From the NCBI GenBank assembly GCA_016717005.1, contig JADJUF010000039.1, positions 124,001-188,000 on the forward strand: a stretch of 64,000 nucleotides of DNA, written 5' to 3'. The position numbers and the translations under genes were made by a program. This document shows, piece after piece, positions 1 through 8,864 of the stretch (its first letter is position 1; each line of letters opens with the position of its first letter). The notes under the pieces were generated by a model. The model was given only the letters and a program-made list of their open reading frames with translations, did not search any database and was not told the origin of the DNA. The DNA is from Myxococcales bacterium (GTDB lineage: Bacteria; Myxococcota_A; Polyangia; Haliangiales; Haliangiaceae).

Positions 1-198
1 CGCGCGTGCCGCGAGGCGACCGACGACCTGATCGCCATGCTGATGACGATGATCGCGTGCCCCACCTGCGCGGTGGTGGTCACGCACGCCCACGACCTCG
101 CCTGCGCGCTGGCCGCGCACCGCGGCTTCACCGACCGCACCGTGTACCCGCTGGCGCGCGCGCGCGAGCGGCGCCTGGCGCGGCCGCCGCCGACCTGA
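1..198 (+). CDS. C-terminal fragment of unknown protein
   Basis: An open frame enters from the left edge and stops with TGA at 196-198. The 65 visible residues contain a short CPTC motif and several His residues (THAHD) and end in a basic Pro-rich tail. Practically every codon ends in G or C, as in the surrounding real genes, so it is very likely coding. I do not recognise the family. It lies 82 bases before norC on the same strand, so it could be the distal gene of an upstream denitrification or metal-handling operon, but nothing in the fragment proves this. Confidence 0.5.
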   Translation, partial: RACREATDDLIAMLMTMIACPTCAVVVTHAHDLACALAAHRGFTDRTVYPLARARERRLARPPPT

Positions 199-280
199 AC
201 CGCCCGCGTCCTCCACGTCCCACGCGCCGATGGTCCGGCGGCGCGTCGCTGCCCGCCCGGACCTATCGCAAGGAGCATCC

Positions 281-964
281 ATGCTGTCCAAGTCCGCCGC
301 CCGCGCGTTCTTCCTGGGAGGGACCGCGCTGTGCGTCGTCGCCTTCATCGGCCTGACCGTCGACACGTTCGCGCGCATCCCCGGTCAGACCCACCAGGGC
401 AAGATCACCGACTCGGTCCGCCGCGGGAAGGACCTGTGGGACCGCTCGAACTGCATGGGCTGCCACACCCTGCTCGGCGAGGGCGCGTACTACGCGCCCG
501 AGCTGACACGGGTGATCGAGCGCCGCGGGCCGGTGTTCATCCGCGCGATGCTGACCGATCCCGAGAAGATGTACCCGGGCCAGCGGCGCATGTGGAAGTA
601 CGACTTCTCCGAGCGCGACAAGGACGACCTGATCGCGTTCTTCACCTGGATCGGCGAGATGGACCTGAACGGCTGGCCGCCCAAGCCGACCTTGGGCCGG
701 GTCGCGACCACGACCGGCATGGCCGGGACCACCGATCGGCCGCAGATCTTCAACCAGCTGTGCGTCGCCTGCCATTCCCTCGGCGGCCAGGGCGGCGCGG
801 TCGGGCCCGCGCTCGACGGCGTCGGCAACCGCAAGACCGCGCCCGAGATCACCGCGTGGCTGCGCGATCCGCCCAGCGTCAAGCCCGGCACCGCGATGCC
901 CAAGCTGCCCCTCACCGACGGCCAGCTCGACGAGCTGACCGCCTTCCTGTCGACGCTCAAGTAG
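281..964 (+). CDS. norC: nitric oxide reductase cytochrome c subunit NorC, dihaem form
   Basis: NorC feeds electrons to NorB for reduction of NO to N2O at the cytoplasmic membrane. The ATG at 281 follows an AAGGAG ribosome site (270-275). Residues 10-28 form one membrane anchor; the classical NorC haem c motif CMGCH is at 58-62, followed by the NorC-typical GEGAYYAPEL and MYPGQRRMWKY stretches. Usual NorC proteins are about 150 residues and end soon after this domain; this one is 227 residues because a second cytochrome c domain is fused at the C terminus (CVACH at 161-165, likely Met ligand M206 in AMPKL). It is followed after 9 bases by norB. The assignment is firm; the role of the second haem (a built-in electron donor domain) is inference. 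Confidence 0.93.
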   Translation: MLSKSAARAFFLGGTALCVVAFIGLTVDTFARIPGQTHQGKITDSVRRGKDLWDRSNCMGCHTLLGEGAYYAPELTRVIERRGPVFIRAMLTDPEKMYPGQRRMWKYDFSERDKDDLIAFFTWIGEMDLNGWPPKPTLGRVATTTGMAGTTDRPQIFNQLCVACHSLGGQGGAVGPALDGVGNRKTAPEITAWLRDPPSVKPGTAMPKLPLTDGQLDELTAFLSTLK

Positions 965-973
965 GAGACCACC

Positions 974-2344
974 ATGAAGTACGAATCACAGCGCGTCGCC
1001 TGGTGGTTCTTCGCCACCTGCATGCTCCTGTTCGCCCTGCAGCTGGTCTACGGCCTGATCATGGCCTACGCCCACGCCGGCCACGATCCGCTGCACCCGA
1101 TCATCCCGTTCCACGTCGCCCGCGCGGTCCACACCAACCTGCTCGTGGTCTGGCTCCTGACCGGCTTCATGGGCGCGGCCTACTTCATCATCCCCGAGGA
1201 GGCCGATCGCGAGCTGTACTGGCCCAAGCTGGCCTACGTCCAGCTGATCGCGCTGGTGGCGGTCGGCGTGACCGCGATCATCGGCTTCCACCTGCAGTGG
1301 TGGGAGGGCCGCAAGTTCCTCGAGATCCCGCGCCCGCTCGACGTCCTGGTCGTCGTCGACGTGCTCCTGTTCATCGCCAACATCGGCATGACCATCTGGA
1401 AGGGGCGGCGGATGACCACCACCAGCATGGTCCTGTTCTTCGGGCTGCTGATGGCCGCGCTCCTGTACCTGCCGGGCATGATCCCGACCGACAACCAGAC
1501 CATCGACTCGTACTGGCGCTGGTGGGTGGTGCACCTCTGGGTCGAGGGCGTGTGGGAGCTGATCATGGGCGCGATCCTGTCGTTCCTGCTGATCAAGCTG
1601 ACCGGCGTCGACCGCGAGGTCATCGAGAAGTGGCTCTACGTGATCGTCGGCTTCACGTTCCTGTCGGGCATCCTCGGCACCGGCCACCACTACTACTGGA
1701 TCGGCACGCCGCGGTACTGGCTCCTGATCGGCGGCGTGTTCAGCGCGCTCGAACCGCTGGCGTTCCTCGCGATGGCGATCTACGCGATCTCGATGGCGCG
1801 CCGGGGCGGGCGCGCGCACCCCAACCGCATCGCGCTGCAGTGGACGATCGGGTGCGCCGTGATGTCGTTCGTCGGCGCCGGCTTCCTCGGCTTCGCCCAC
1901 ACGATCCCCGCGGTCAACAAGTACACCCACGGCACGCTGGTCACGGCGATGCACGGGCACATGGCGTTCTGGGGCGCGTACGCGATGCTGGTGCTGGCGA
2001 TCATCAGCTACGCGCTGCCGCTGCTGACCGGGCGCAAGCGCCACGACACGCCGGCGGCGTCGTTCGCCTTCTGGACCAGCAACATCGGCATGATCGCGAT
2101 GACCCTCGCGTTCGCCGTCGCCGGCATCACCCAGGTCGTGATGGAGCGCCGGATCGGGATGGACTTCGTCACGGTCCAGAAGGAGATCGAGATCCACTTC
2201 TGGGGCCTCATCCTCGCCGCCGGCCTGTTCATCCTCGGCATCGGCGCGTTCATCTGGAACTTCATCCGCCACGGCAAGCCGGTCGCCGAGCTCGACGGCG
2301 CGCCCAGCGTCGAGGCCGCGGGCGCCGGGGCCGAGCCGGCATGA
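974..2344 (+). CDS. norB: nitric oxide reductase large subunit NorB
   Basis: Catalytic subunit of cytochrome c-dependent NO reductase (2 NO + 2 e- + 2 H+ to N2O + H2O), a haem-copper oxidase relative with about 12 membrane helices. The 456-residue length is normal for cNOR and rules out the longer quinol-type qNOR. Visible ligands and signatures: H53 in AVHTNLL (low-spin haem), H187 and the two glutamates E191/E195 in HLWVEGVWE, the FeB pair H238/H239 in GTGHHYYW, E260, and H327/H329 in MHGHMAFWG. It lies between norC and norQ; its stop overlaps the norQ start by 4 bases (ATGA at 2341), so translation is probably coupled. Confidence 0.96.
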   Translation: MKYESQRVAWWFFATCMLLFALQLVYGLIMAYAHAGHDPLHPIIPFHVARAVHTNLLVVWLLTGFMGAAYFIIPEEADRELYWPKLAYVQLIALVAVGVTAIIGFHLQWWEGRKFLEIPRPLDVLVVVDVLLFIANIGMTIWKGRRMTTTSMVLFFGLLMAALLYLPGMIPTDNQTIDSYWRWWVVHLWVEGVWELIMGAILSFLLIKLTGVDREVIEKWLYVIVGFTFLSGILGTGHHYYWIGTPRYWLLIGGVFSALEPLAFLAMAIYAISMARRGGRAHPNRIALQWTIGCAVMSFVGAGFLGFAHTIPAVNKYTHGTLVTAMHGHMAFWGAYAMLVLAIISYALPLLTGRKRHDTPAASFAFWTSNIGMIAMTLAFAVAGITQVVMERRIGMDFVTVQKEIEIHFWGLILAAGLFILGIGAFIWNFIRHGKPVAELDGAPSVEAAGAGAEPA

Positions 2345-3114
2345 CGACGCCGTACTACCGCGAGGTCGGCGACGAGGTCCGGGCGTTCACCGCGGCCCAC
2401 GCGACCCGCACCCCGGTCCTGCTCAAGGGCCCGACCGGCTGCGGCAAGTCGCGCTTCGTCGAGGCGATGGCGGCGCGCCTCGACCGCCCGCTGGTGACGG
2501 TCGCCTGCAACGACGAGACCTCGGCCCACGACCTGATCGGCCGCTGGCTGGTCAAGGGCGGCGACACCGTCTGGCAGGACGGCCCGGTGACCCGCGCCGT
2601 CAAGCAGGGCGCGGTGCTGTACCTCGACGAGGTCGCCGAGGCTCGCGAGGACGTGATCGTCGTGCTGCACCCGCTGGCCGATCACCGCCGGCAGCTCCAC
2701 ATCGACCGGCTCGATCAGACGCTCGACGCCGGCGCCGGCTTCATGCTGGTCGCCAGCTACAACCCCGGCTATCGCCGCGGCCTCAAGGAGCTCAAGCCGT
2801 CGACCCGGCAGCGGTTCATCGCGATCCGGTTCGGCTACCCCGCGGCCGAGGTCGAGGCCGAGATCGTCGAGGCCGAGGCGCAGCTCGAGCCGGCGGTGGC
2901 CCGGCGCCTGGTCGCGCTCGCCGGCAAGATCCGGACGCTCGAGGAGCTGGGCCTGGCCGAGACCGTGTCGACGCGCCTGCTGATCAACGCCGGCCGGCTG
3001 ATCGGCGCCGGCGTGCCGCCGAGGCGGGCGTGCGCGGTGGCGGTGGTCGCGCCGCTGTCCGACGACGTCGAGACCCAGCACGCGCTGCAGGACCTGGTCG
3101 ACCTCGCGCTATGA
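2341..3114 (+). CDS. norQ: MoxR-type AAA+ ATPase NorQ
   Basis: AAA+ ATPase of the NorQ/CbbQ group, which works with the VWA protein NorD to insert the non-haem iron and activate NO reductase. The 257-residue protein shows Walker A GPTGCGKS at 30-37 and Walker B LYLDEVAE at about 93-100, then the family-typical YNPGYRRGLKELKPSTRQRF region. The start ATG overlaps the norB stop by 4 bases and its own stop overlaps the norD start by 4 bases, so norBQD are probably translated as a coupled unit. Identification is strong from family motifs and from gene order. Confidence 0.93.
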   Translation: MTTPYYREVGDEVRAFTAAHATRTPVLLKGPTGCGKSRFVEAMAARLDRPLVTVACNDETSAHDLIGRWLVKGGDTVWQDGPVTRAVKQGAVLYLDEVAEAREDVIVVLHPLADHRRQLHIDRLDQTLDAGAGFMLVASYNPGYRRGLKELKPSTRQRFIAIRFGYPAAEVEAEIVEAEAQLEPAVARRLVALAGKIRTLEELGLAETVSTRLLINAGRLIGAGVPPRRACAVAVVAPLSDDVETQHALQDLVDLAL

Positions 3115-5018
3115 GCTGGGACGAGCGCCTGTTCGGCCGCGTGCTGGCCCGGCTGCGGCAGCGGCGGACCCGCGCGGTCGCGGCCCGAGGGGTCGAGGTC
3201 GGGCCGCTCCGACGACGGCTCGCGCTCCTGGCCAGCGCGATCGCCGAGCGACCGATGGCGGTGCTCGTGGCCAACGGCGACGGTGGCGTGCGCGGCGCGA
3301 ACCTGGTGATGCCGCCCCTGATCGCGGTCTTCGATACGCCCGCGGCCAACCTCGCGCTGCTGCGCGCGCGCGTGATCGTCGGGGCGATGATGGCGCGGGA
3401 TCCGTCGCCGCTGCCCGCCAGCGACGACGCGCGCCGCCTGCGCACGCTGGTCGCGCTGGTCCGCGCCCGCGCCCAGATCGGCGCCGAGCTGCCCGGCGCC
3501 GCGGCGCTGCTGGCGACGGTGTTGCCGCAGCTCCGGGGCCTGCGCGGGCCGGCGCCGGGCCGCACGCCCGCCGACCGCGCGCTGGCGGCCGCGACCCAGA
3601 TCGCGCTCGGGGCCGAGATCACCGAGGTCGCCGCCGCCGCCCCGGCGCCGACCGCCTGGCTCGAGGCGATCGCGGACGGTCGCCTGGACGTCGAGCTGGG
3701 GCCGGCGCAGGGCGGCCGCGGCCCGGCGGTGCCGCTGTGCGGCTGGCTGGCGCCGCCGACCCTCGATGATGACGACGCGACGCCGCTGGGCGCCGACGCG
3801 GGTCCGAGCCGCGGCGGCCGCGATCGCGCCGGCCGGGCCCACGACCGGGTCAGGCGCCGCCAGCTCGACGAGCGCGCGCGCGGCGACAACCCGCTGGTGC
3901 ACTCGTTCGAGAAGGTCCACACGCTCGAGAAGTACCAGGGCGGCCGCAAGCGCATCGACGGCGCCGACGAGCTCGACGCCCACGGCGACGCGCTCGACGA
4001 GCTCGATCTCGACGAGGTCGTCCGCAGCCGCACCAGCACCAGCTCGGTGTACCGCGCCGACGCGCTGGGCATGACCGAGCCCGGCGACCTCGGCGCGGAC
4101 GCGACGCCGCCGTCGATCGACGCCCTGACCTACGACGAGTGGGACGAGGGCGGCCGCTGCTACCGGCGCGCCTGGTGCCAGGTCCACGTCGAGCACGCGC
4201 CGCTCCGGGCGACGCCGGCCGCGACCGTCGCGTTCGTCGCCGCCGCCCGCCGCCGCTTCCGCCGCGAGCGCGCCGAGCTCGCGGCCCAGCTCGCGCGCCT
4301 CGACCTCCAGCCGCGCTGGCTCGGCCGCCAGCCCGACGGCCCCGACATCGACGTCGACGCGATCGTCGAGCGCCACGGCGCGCTCCGCCACGGCACCAGC
4401 GGCCCCGAGAAGCTGTACGTCGCGCCGCGGCGGCAGCCGCCCGAGCTGGCGGTGGCGCTGGTCCTCGACCGCAGCCTGTCGAGCGACGCCTGGGTCGCCG
4501 ATCAGCGCGTCCTCGACGTCGGCACCAGCGCCCTGGTCGCGCTCGGCGACGCGCTCGCGCCGCTGGCGACCCGGACCGCGGTCGTCGGGTTCGCCAGCTA
4601 CACCCGGCGCGACTGCCGCCTGGCCATGCTCAAGGACTTCGACGCGCCCTGGGCCGCGGCCCACGCGCGGCTGGCCGCGCTCGAGCCGTCCGGCTACACG
4701 CGCATCGGCCCGGCGCTGCGCCACGTCACCGCGCTGCTGGACCGGCAGCCGGCGCGCCGCAAGCTGCTGGTGCTGCTCTCGGACGGCAAGCCGACCGACT
4801 ACGATCGCTACGAGGGCCGCTACGGCGTCGCCGACGTCCACCGCGCCGTCACCGAGGCCGACCGCCAGGGCGTGCACGTCTTCGCCGTCGCCCTCGATCG
4901 GCGCGCGCGCCACCACTTGCCGCAGATGTTCGGCGCCGGCGGCTTCGCGGTCGTGACCCAGCCCCGGGACCTGGTCGTCGCGGTCGGGCGCCTGTACCAG
5001 CAGCGGCTCGCGCGCTGA
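3111..5018 (+). CDS. norD: NO reductase activation protein NorD (VWA domain)
   Basis: Cytoplasmic partner of NorQ needed for assembly of active NO reductase. The 635-residue length fits NorD. The C-terminal third is a von Willebrand A domain: the metal-binding MIDAS signature reads D453-R-S-L-S, with LLVLLSDGKPTDYD and the distal VFAVALDRR strand following. The middle part is acidic and low in complexity. The ATG at 3111 overlaps norQ by 4 bases. The gene ends 2 bases before the convergent regulator gene, so the two transcripts run head-on with no room for a separate terminator. Confidence 0.9.
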   Translation: MSWDERLFGRVLARLRQRRTRAVAARGVEVGPLRRRLALLASAIAERPMAVLVANGDGGVRGANLVMPPLIAVFDTPAANLALLRARVIVGAMMARDPSPLPASDDARRLRTLVALVRARAQIGAELPGAAALLATVLPQLRGLRGPAPGRTPADRALAAATQIALGAEITEVAAAAPAPTAWLEAIADGRLDVELGPAQGGRGPAVPLCGWLAPPTLDDDDATPLGADAGPSRGGRDRAGRAHDRVRRRQLDERARGDNPLVHSFEKVHTLEKYQGGRKRIDGADELDAHGDALDELDLDEVVRSRTSTSSVYRADALGMTEPGDLGADATPPSIDALTYDEWDEGGRCYRRAWCQVHVEHAPLRATPAATVAFVAAARRRFRRERAELAAQLARLDLQPRWLGRQPDGPDIDVDAIVERHGALRHGTSGPEKLYVAPRRQPPELAVALVLDRSLSSDAWVADQRVLDVGTSALVALGDALAPLATRTAVVGFASYTRRDCRLAMLKDFDAPWAAAHARLAALEPSGYTRIGPALRHVTALLDRQPARRKLLVLLSDGKPTDYDRYEGRYGVADVHRAVTEADRQGVHVFAVALDRRARHHLPQMFGAGGFAVVTQPRDLVVAVGRLYQQRLAR

Positions 5019-5020
5019 CG

Positions 5021-5776
5021 TCAACCGGCGGCGGCGCACGCGGTCAGCGCCGGCAGATCGCCGAGGATGAAGCCGCCGGGCCCGGTGACCACGACGCCGT
5101 CGCGCTCCCACGGCCGCAACGCCCGGATCACGGTCTCGGTGCGCGCCGACACCAGGCTGGCCAGCGTGGTCCGCGCCAGCGACACCGGCACCGCGACGGT
5201 GCCGTCGACCAGCTCGTCGCCGAACCGCGACGCCAGGTGCACGAACAGGCTCGCGAGCCGCGCCCGCACCGAGCCGGCCGCCAGGATCTCGACCTTGGTG
5301 CGCAGCGCCGCCGCGTGGCGACACAGCGCCTGCTGCAGCGCCAGCGACAGCGCCGGGCACAGCGCCGACTGCTCGAGCACGCGCTGCGCATCGAGGCGGA
5401 TCACCGTGGCGGTGTCCGACGTCACGACCGCGTCCGCGGGGTAGCGCGCGTCCTCGAGCGCGGCGGTGTCACCGACGTTCTCGCGCGGCCCGAAGATCGC
5501 GACGATCACCTCGGCGCCTGACGCCAACGTCCGCCGCACCGTGACCAGGCCGTGGACGATCACGTGGAACCCGGTCGCGCGATCGCCCTCGCGCCACAGG
5601 TGCGCGCCGGCGACCAGCCCGCGGGCGCTGGCGCGCCCCGCCAGCCGCTCGATCACCGGCGGGGGCACCGTGCGCAGGAAGTGGCTGGTGCGCAAGAGCG
5701 CGACCAGCCGCGCGCCCGCCGGCGGCGGTGGCGACGCGAGCGGCAGCGGGGCGAGGGCGGACGGAGCGGGGGCCAT
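5021..5776 (-). CDS. Crp/Fnr-family transcriptional regulator (Dnr/NnrR-like)
   Basis: A 251-residue Crp/Fnr-type regulator. A cyclic-nucleotide-binding-like beta barrel spans about residues 25-145 (LWREGDRATGFHVIVHG, then FGPRENVGDTAALED), followed by a long dimer helix and a winged HTH at about 195-245 whose recognition part reads LASLVSARTETVIRALRPW. There is no N-terminal Cys cluster like that of Fnr, so it is not an obvious Fe-S oxygen sensor. As last gene of the nirK operon, 10 bases after the SCO gene, it most likely controls nir/nor expression in response to NO, as Dnr/NnrR proteins do. I saw no clear TTGAT-N4-ATCAA box upstream of nirK or norC, so its target site may differ. Confidence 0.8.
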   Translation of the reverse strand: MAPAPSALAPLPLASPPPPAGARLVALLRTSHFLRTVPPPVIERLAGRASARGLVAGAHLWREGDRATGFHVIVHGLVTVRRTLASGAEVIVAIFGPRENVGDTAALEDARYPADAVVTSDTATVIRLDAQRVLEQSALCPALSLALQQALCRHAAALRTKVEILAAGSVRARLASLFVHLASRFGDELVDGTVAVPVSLARTTLASLVSARTETVIRALRPWERDGVVVTGPGGFILGDLPALTACAAAG

Positions 5777-5786
5777 GGACGCTCCG

Positions 5787-6419
5787 TCAACGCAGCGCCG
5801 CCACGATCGCGTCGTGGCCCAGGCCGAGCCCCTCGGCGCGCGCGCGCGGCCGGCCGGCGTCGTCGAGCACGGTCAGGACCGAGGTGTGGAAGAACTCGCC
5901 GTCGTCGAGCACGCGGTACTTGATCCCCAGCGCCGCCGCCAGCTCGCGGGCGACGTCGTCGGTGGCCGCGGTCAGGATCCAGCCGGCGCCGAGCGCGCGC
6001 TCGGCGGCCAGCGCCTGGAGCTTGGCCGGGGTGTCGCGGTCGGGGTCGAAGCTGACCAGCACGAACCGGGTCCGCGCGCGCACCGCGGGATCGAGGTCGC
6101 GCTCGACGCCCTTGAGGTCGTCGATCAGCCGCGGGCACGCGGCCGGACAGCTCGCGTAGAACATCGAGATCACGATCGGCGCGCCGGCCAGGGACGCCAG
6201 CGCCAGCGGCGCACCGTCGGGGCCGCGCACGCTCAGCTCGAGATCGTAGATCGAGCCGTCGCCGAGCGGCGACGCCCAGTCGCCGGCCATCGTCGGCTCC
6301 GACGCCACCGCTGGCGCCGATGGGCCGGCCTCGCCCGACGGAGCCGGCGGTGCGCTCGACTGGCCGCGGCCGCAGCTCGCGACCACGACCACCACGACGA
6401 TCCCGATCACCGCGCGCAT
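5787..6419 (-). CDS. SCO1/SenC-type copper chaperone lipoprotein
   Basis: Thioredoxin-fold copper/redox protein of the SCO family, which delivers copper or reduces cysteines at copper sites of oxidases and reductases outside the membrane. The start at 6419 gives a lipoprotein signal (hydrophobic run VVVVVVASC with lipobox Cys at 16). The SCO CxxxC is C91-PAA-C95, and the distal copper-binding His is H179 in FFHTSV. At 210 residues it has normal length. It starts 1 base after the nirV stop and is followed by the Crp-type regulator. Placement behind nirK suggests service to the copper sites of NirK or NosZ; that is inference. Confidence 0.85.
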   Translation of the reverse strand: MRAVIGIVVVVVVASCGRGQSSAPPAPSGEAGPSAPAVASEPTMAGDWASPLGDGSIYDLELSVRGPDGAPLALASLAGAPIVISMFYASCPAACPRLIDDLKGVERDLDPAVRARTRFVLVSFDPDRDTPAKLQALAAERALGAGWILTAATDDVARELAAALGIKYRVLDDGEFFHTSVLTVLDDAGRPRARAEGLGLGHDAIVAALR

Positions 6420-6420
6420 G

Positions 6421-7209
6421 TCAGCGCTCCTTTCGCGTCGGCGGCACGTCGGCCGCGCAGCGGAACCCGAGGTTCGCGGTCGTGTACCGCGCCTGCAGCG
6501 AGCTGCGGAACGCGAGCCGCATGAACGTGGCGTACTGCCCCGGATCCCGGGCCAGCGCGGCCCCGGCGCCGCAGTACTTGGCGCGGTCGGCGTCACCGCG
6601 CCCGCGATCGTCCGACGCGACCAGCGCCGCGCCGAAATCGTAGACCCACTCCCACACCAGCCCGTGCAGCTCGCGCACGCCCCAGGCGTTGGCCTCGCCC
6701 TGCCCGACCGCGGGCAGCACCGTCGGCGTCGGCGCCGCGTACCACGCCAGGACGCGCTCCTCCCAGGCTGGATCGTCGGTGCCGTCGCGCGCGGTCGCGC
6801 TGGCTTGCGCTGCCAGCTCCCACTCGCGCTCGGTCGGCAGCCGCCCGCCGCGCCAGGCGCAGTAGGCCTTGGCCGCGAACCAGCTCACGCGCACGACCGG
6901 CGCGGCCGCGGGTGCGCGCGGCCCCAGCTCGAGGGGCCCGGCCCAGTGCCCGAGGTAGTCGCGATCGGCGCGGACGGTCTTGATGCGCCCGCGCCGCCAG
7001 GCCGGGTTGGCGCGCGCGAACGCGAGGAAGTCGGCGTTGGTCACCGGCGTCGCGTCGAGCGCGAACGCCGCGACCGCCACCTCGGTCTCGCCCGGCGAGG
7101 TCGGGAACAGCGGGCGATAGGTGCCGGGCCCGATCACGACGCGCGGCGCCGCGGCCGCCGGGGCGGCGACCAGCGCGACGAACAGCAGGGTGATGGCGCG
7201 GCTCGACAT
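6421..7209 (-). CDS. nirV: formylglycine-generating-enzyme-fold protein, NirV type
   Basis: Secreted protein (Ala-rich signal peptide, residues 1-21) of the SUMF1/FGE-like fold. Family signatures: PVTNADFLAFARANPAW, VSWFAAKAYCAWRGGRLPTEREWE, LHGLVWEWVYDFG, and the C-terminal NLGFRCA. Proteins of this type encoded directly next to nirK are known as NirV; their exact biochemical role is unclear. The gene starts 17 bases after the nirK stop and is followed 1 base later by the SCO gene, so it belongs to the nirK operon. Length 262 residues. The family call is firm; the NirV name rests on both fold and position. Confidence 0.82.
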   Translation of the reverse strand: MSSRAITLLFVALVAAPAAAAPRVVIGPGTYRPLFPTSPGETEVAVAAFALDATPVTNADFLAFARANPAWRRGRIKTVRADRDYLGHWAGPLELGPRAPAAAPVVRVSWFAAKAYCAWRGGRLPTEREWELAAQASATARDGTDDPAWEERVLAWYAAPTPTVLPAVGQGEANAWGVRELHGLVWEWVYDFGAALVASDDRGRGDADRAKYCGAGAALARDPGQYATFMRLAFRSSLQARYTTANLGFRCAADVPPTRKER

Positions 7210-7226
7210 GGCGGCTGCGCTCGCGG

Positions 7227-8735
7227 TCAGTTGGCCGCGCCCGGCGGCCGCGGGGTCGACGCCCGGACCTTGGCGACGTCCGCCTCGCTGACCGGCCCCT
7301 TGTTGTTGCCCATCGAGTTGAACACGAACGTGAGGATGTTCGCGATGTCGTCGTCGGTCAGGTGCGACATCGGCGGCATCAGCCCGTTGTACTCGGCGCC
7401 GTTGACCGTGACGGCGCCCGTCAGCCCGTTGAGCACGCCGCCGATCAGCGTGTCGCGCGGGGTCCGCGCGATGTAGTCCGAGTGGTCGAGCGGCGGGAAC
7501 GTCGGCGCCAGGCCCTTGCCGTCGGGCTGGTGGCACGCGGAGCAGGTGCCGGCGAACAGCCCCTTGCCCGCGGCGATCTGCTGATCGAGGGTCAGCGTGC
7601 CGGCCGCCGCCGACGCGCTCGCGGCCGCGACCGCGGTGGCCGCGCTCGGGTCGGCCTTGTCCGACAGGTACACCGAGTCGACCTCCTTGCCCGAGTACAC
7701 CAGCTTGTCCTCGGGCCCCTCGACCTTGAGCATGCCGACCGCGCCCTTATTGAACGCGCGGAACAGCGAGTGATCCACCAGGATGTACGTCCCCGGCACC
7801 TGGACCTTGAACTCCACCATCGTCGCGCCGCCGGCCGGCACCATCGTGGTCTGGACGTGCTCCTGCACGTTGGCGCCGGCCTCGGTGTAGACCCGGTCGA
7901 AGATCTCGCCGATGACGTGGAAGCTCGACGTCATGTTGGGTCCCCCCACGCCGAAGTAGATGCGGACCGTCTCACCGACCTTGGCGGTCAGGGCCTGGTC
8001 GCCGACCAGCGCGCCCTCGGAGCCATTGAACACGATGTAGGTCGGGTTCTCGTCGATGCCCTTCTGCATGTCGAACGGCTGCAGGCCCTTCTCGCGGTAC
8101 TTGCCGACCGTGTAGAAGTCGCCTTGCATGACGTAGTACTCGCGGTCGACCTTGGGCAGGCCGCCGGCGGGCTCGACCAGGATCATGCCGTACATGCCGT
8201 TGGCGACGTGCATCGGCACCGGCGCGGTCGCGCAGTGGTAGACGAACAGGCCCGGGTTGAGCGCGCGGAACGAGAACTGCGACTCGTGGCCGGGCGCGGT
8301 GAACGAGCTGGCCGCGCCGCCGCCCGGCCCGGTCACCGCGTGCAGGTCGATGTTGTGCGGCATCTTGCTCGACGGGTGGTTCTGCAGGTGGAACTCGATC
8401 ATGTCGCCCTGGCGCACCCGGATGAAGCTGCCCGGCACGGTGCCGCCGAAGGTCCAGAACGTGTAGCGGACGCCGTCGGAGATCGGCAGCTCCTTCTCCT
8501 GCACCTCGAGGCGCACGATGACCTTGGCGGGCTTGGTGCGGGTGATCGGCGCTGGCACGTTGGGCGGCGCGGTCAGCTCGGCGATCACCGCGTCGCCCTG
8601 CGGCGCGCTGGTGACGTCCGCGGGTGGCGGCGCCGGCGCCGGCGCTGGTCCGGGGGCGGTGTTGTTACTGCCGCCCTTGCAGCCGAGGGCGGCTGCGACG
8701 ACCACCGCGAACAACCATGAACGAGAAGCGAGCAT
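7227..8735 (-). CDS. nirK: copper nitrite reductase NirK fused to C-terminal cytochrome c
   Basis: Reduces nitrite to NO in the periplasm. The ATG at 8735 follows GGAGGA; residues 1-20 look like a lipoprotein signal ending at C19 (AALGC). Two cupredoxin domains carry all copper ligands: type 1 Cu H127, C168, H176, M181 and type 2 Cu H132, H167, H322, with catalytic D130 in MPHNIDLH and H273 in FHVIGEIFD. After an Ala/Ser linker (about 365-380) there is a haem c domain, CSACH at 398-402 with a possible Met ligand in LMPPM. The total of 502 residues compares with about 350 for plain NirK, so this is a three-domain CuNIR-cytochrome c fusion. It heads the nirK-nirV-SCO-regulator operon. Confidence 0.95.
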   Translation of the reverse strand: MLASRSWLFAVVVAAALGCKGGSNNTAPGPAPAPAPPPADVTSAPQGDAVIAELTAPPNVPAPITRTKPAKVIVRLEVQEKELPISDGVRYTFWTFGGTVPGSFIRVRQGDMIEFHLQNHPSSKMPHNIDLHAVTGPGGGAASSFTAPGHESQFSFRALNPGLFVYHCATAPVPMHVANGMYGMILVEPAGGLPKVDREYYVMQGDFYTVGKYREKGLQPFDMQKGIDENPTYIVFNGSEGALVGDQALTAKVGETVRIYFGVGGPNMTSSFHVIGEIFDRVYTEAGANVQEHVQTTMVPAGGATMVEFKVQVPGTYILVDHSLFRAFNKGAVGMLKVEGPEDKLVYSGKEVDSVYLSDKADPSAATAVAAASASAAAGTLTLDQQIAAGKGLFAGTCSACHQPDGKGLAPTFPPLDHSDYIARTPRDTLIGGVLNGLTGAVTVNGAEYNGLMPPMSHLTDDDIANILTFVFNSMGNNKGPVSEADVAKVRASTPRPPGAAN

Positions 8736-8864
8736 ATTGGATGTCCTCCACACCGCCGTGACCGGTTGCAAGGTGTGCGCCGTCGCCTGTGGTGAGCGCT
8801 CGACGGCGGCGCAGCGTGAGTCATGAGATCGTCGTGCCCCCCACAACGCCCCTGGGCGCCGTCG

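Noticed and set aside
331..3114. Long plus-strand frame running through norC and norB in another phase
   Set aside because: Arg-rich shadow of norC/norB; only its 3' part from 2341 (norQ) is real.
8736..8864. Fnr/Dnr box upstream of nirK
   Set aside because: No TTGAT-N4-ATCAA or close variant found; only GC-rich partial matches.
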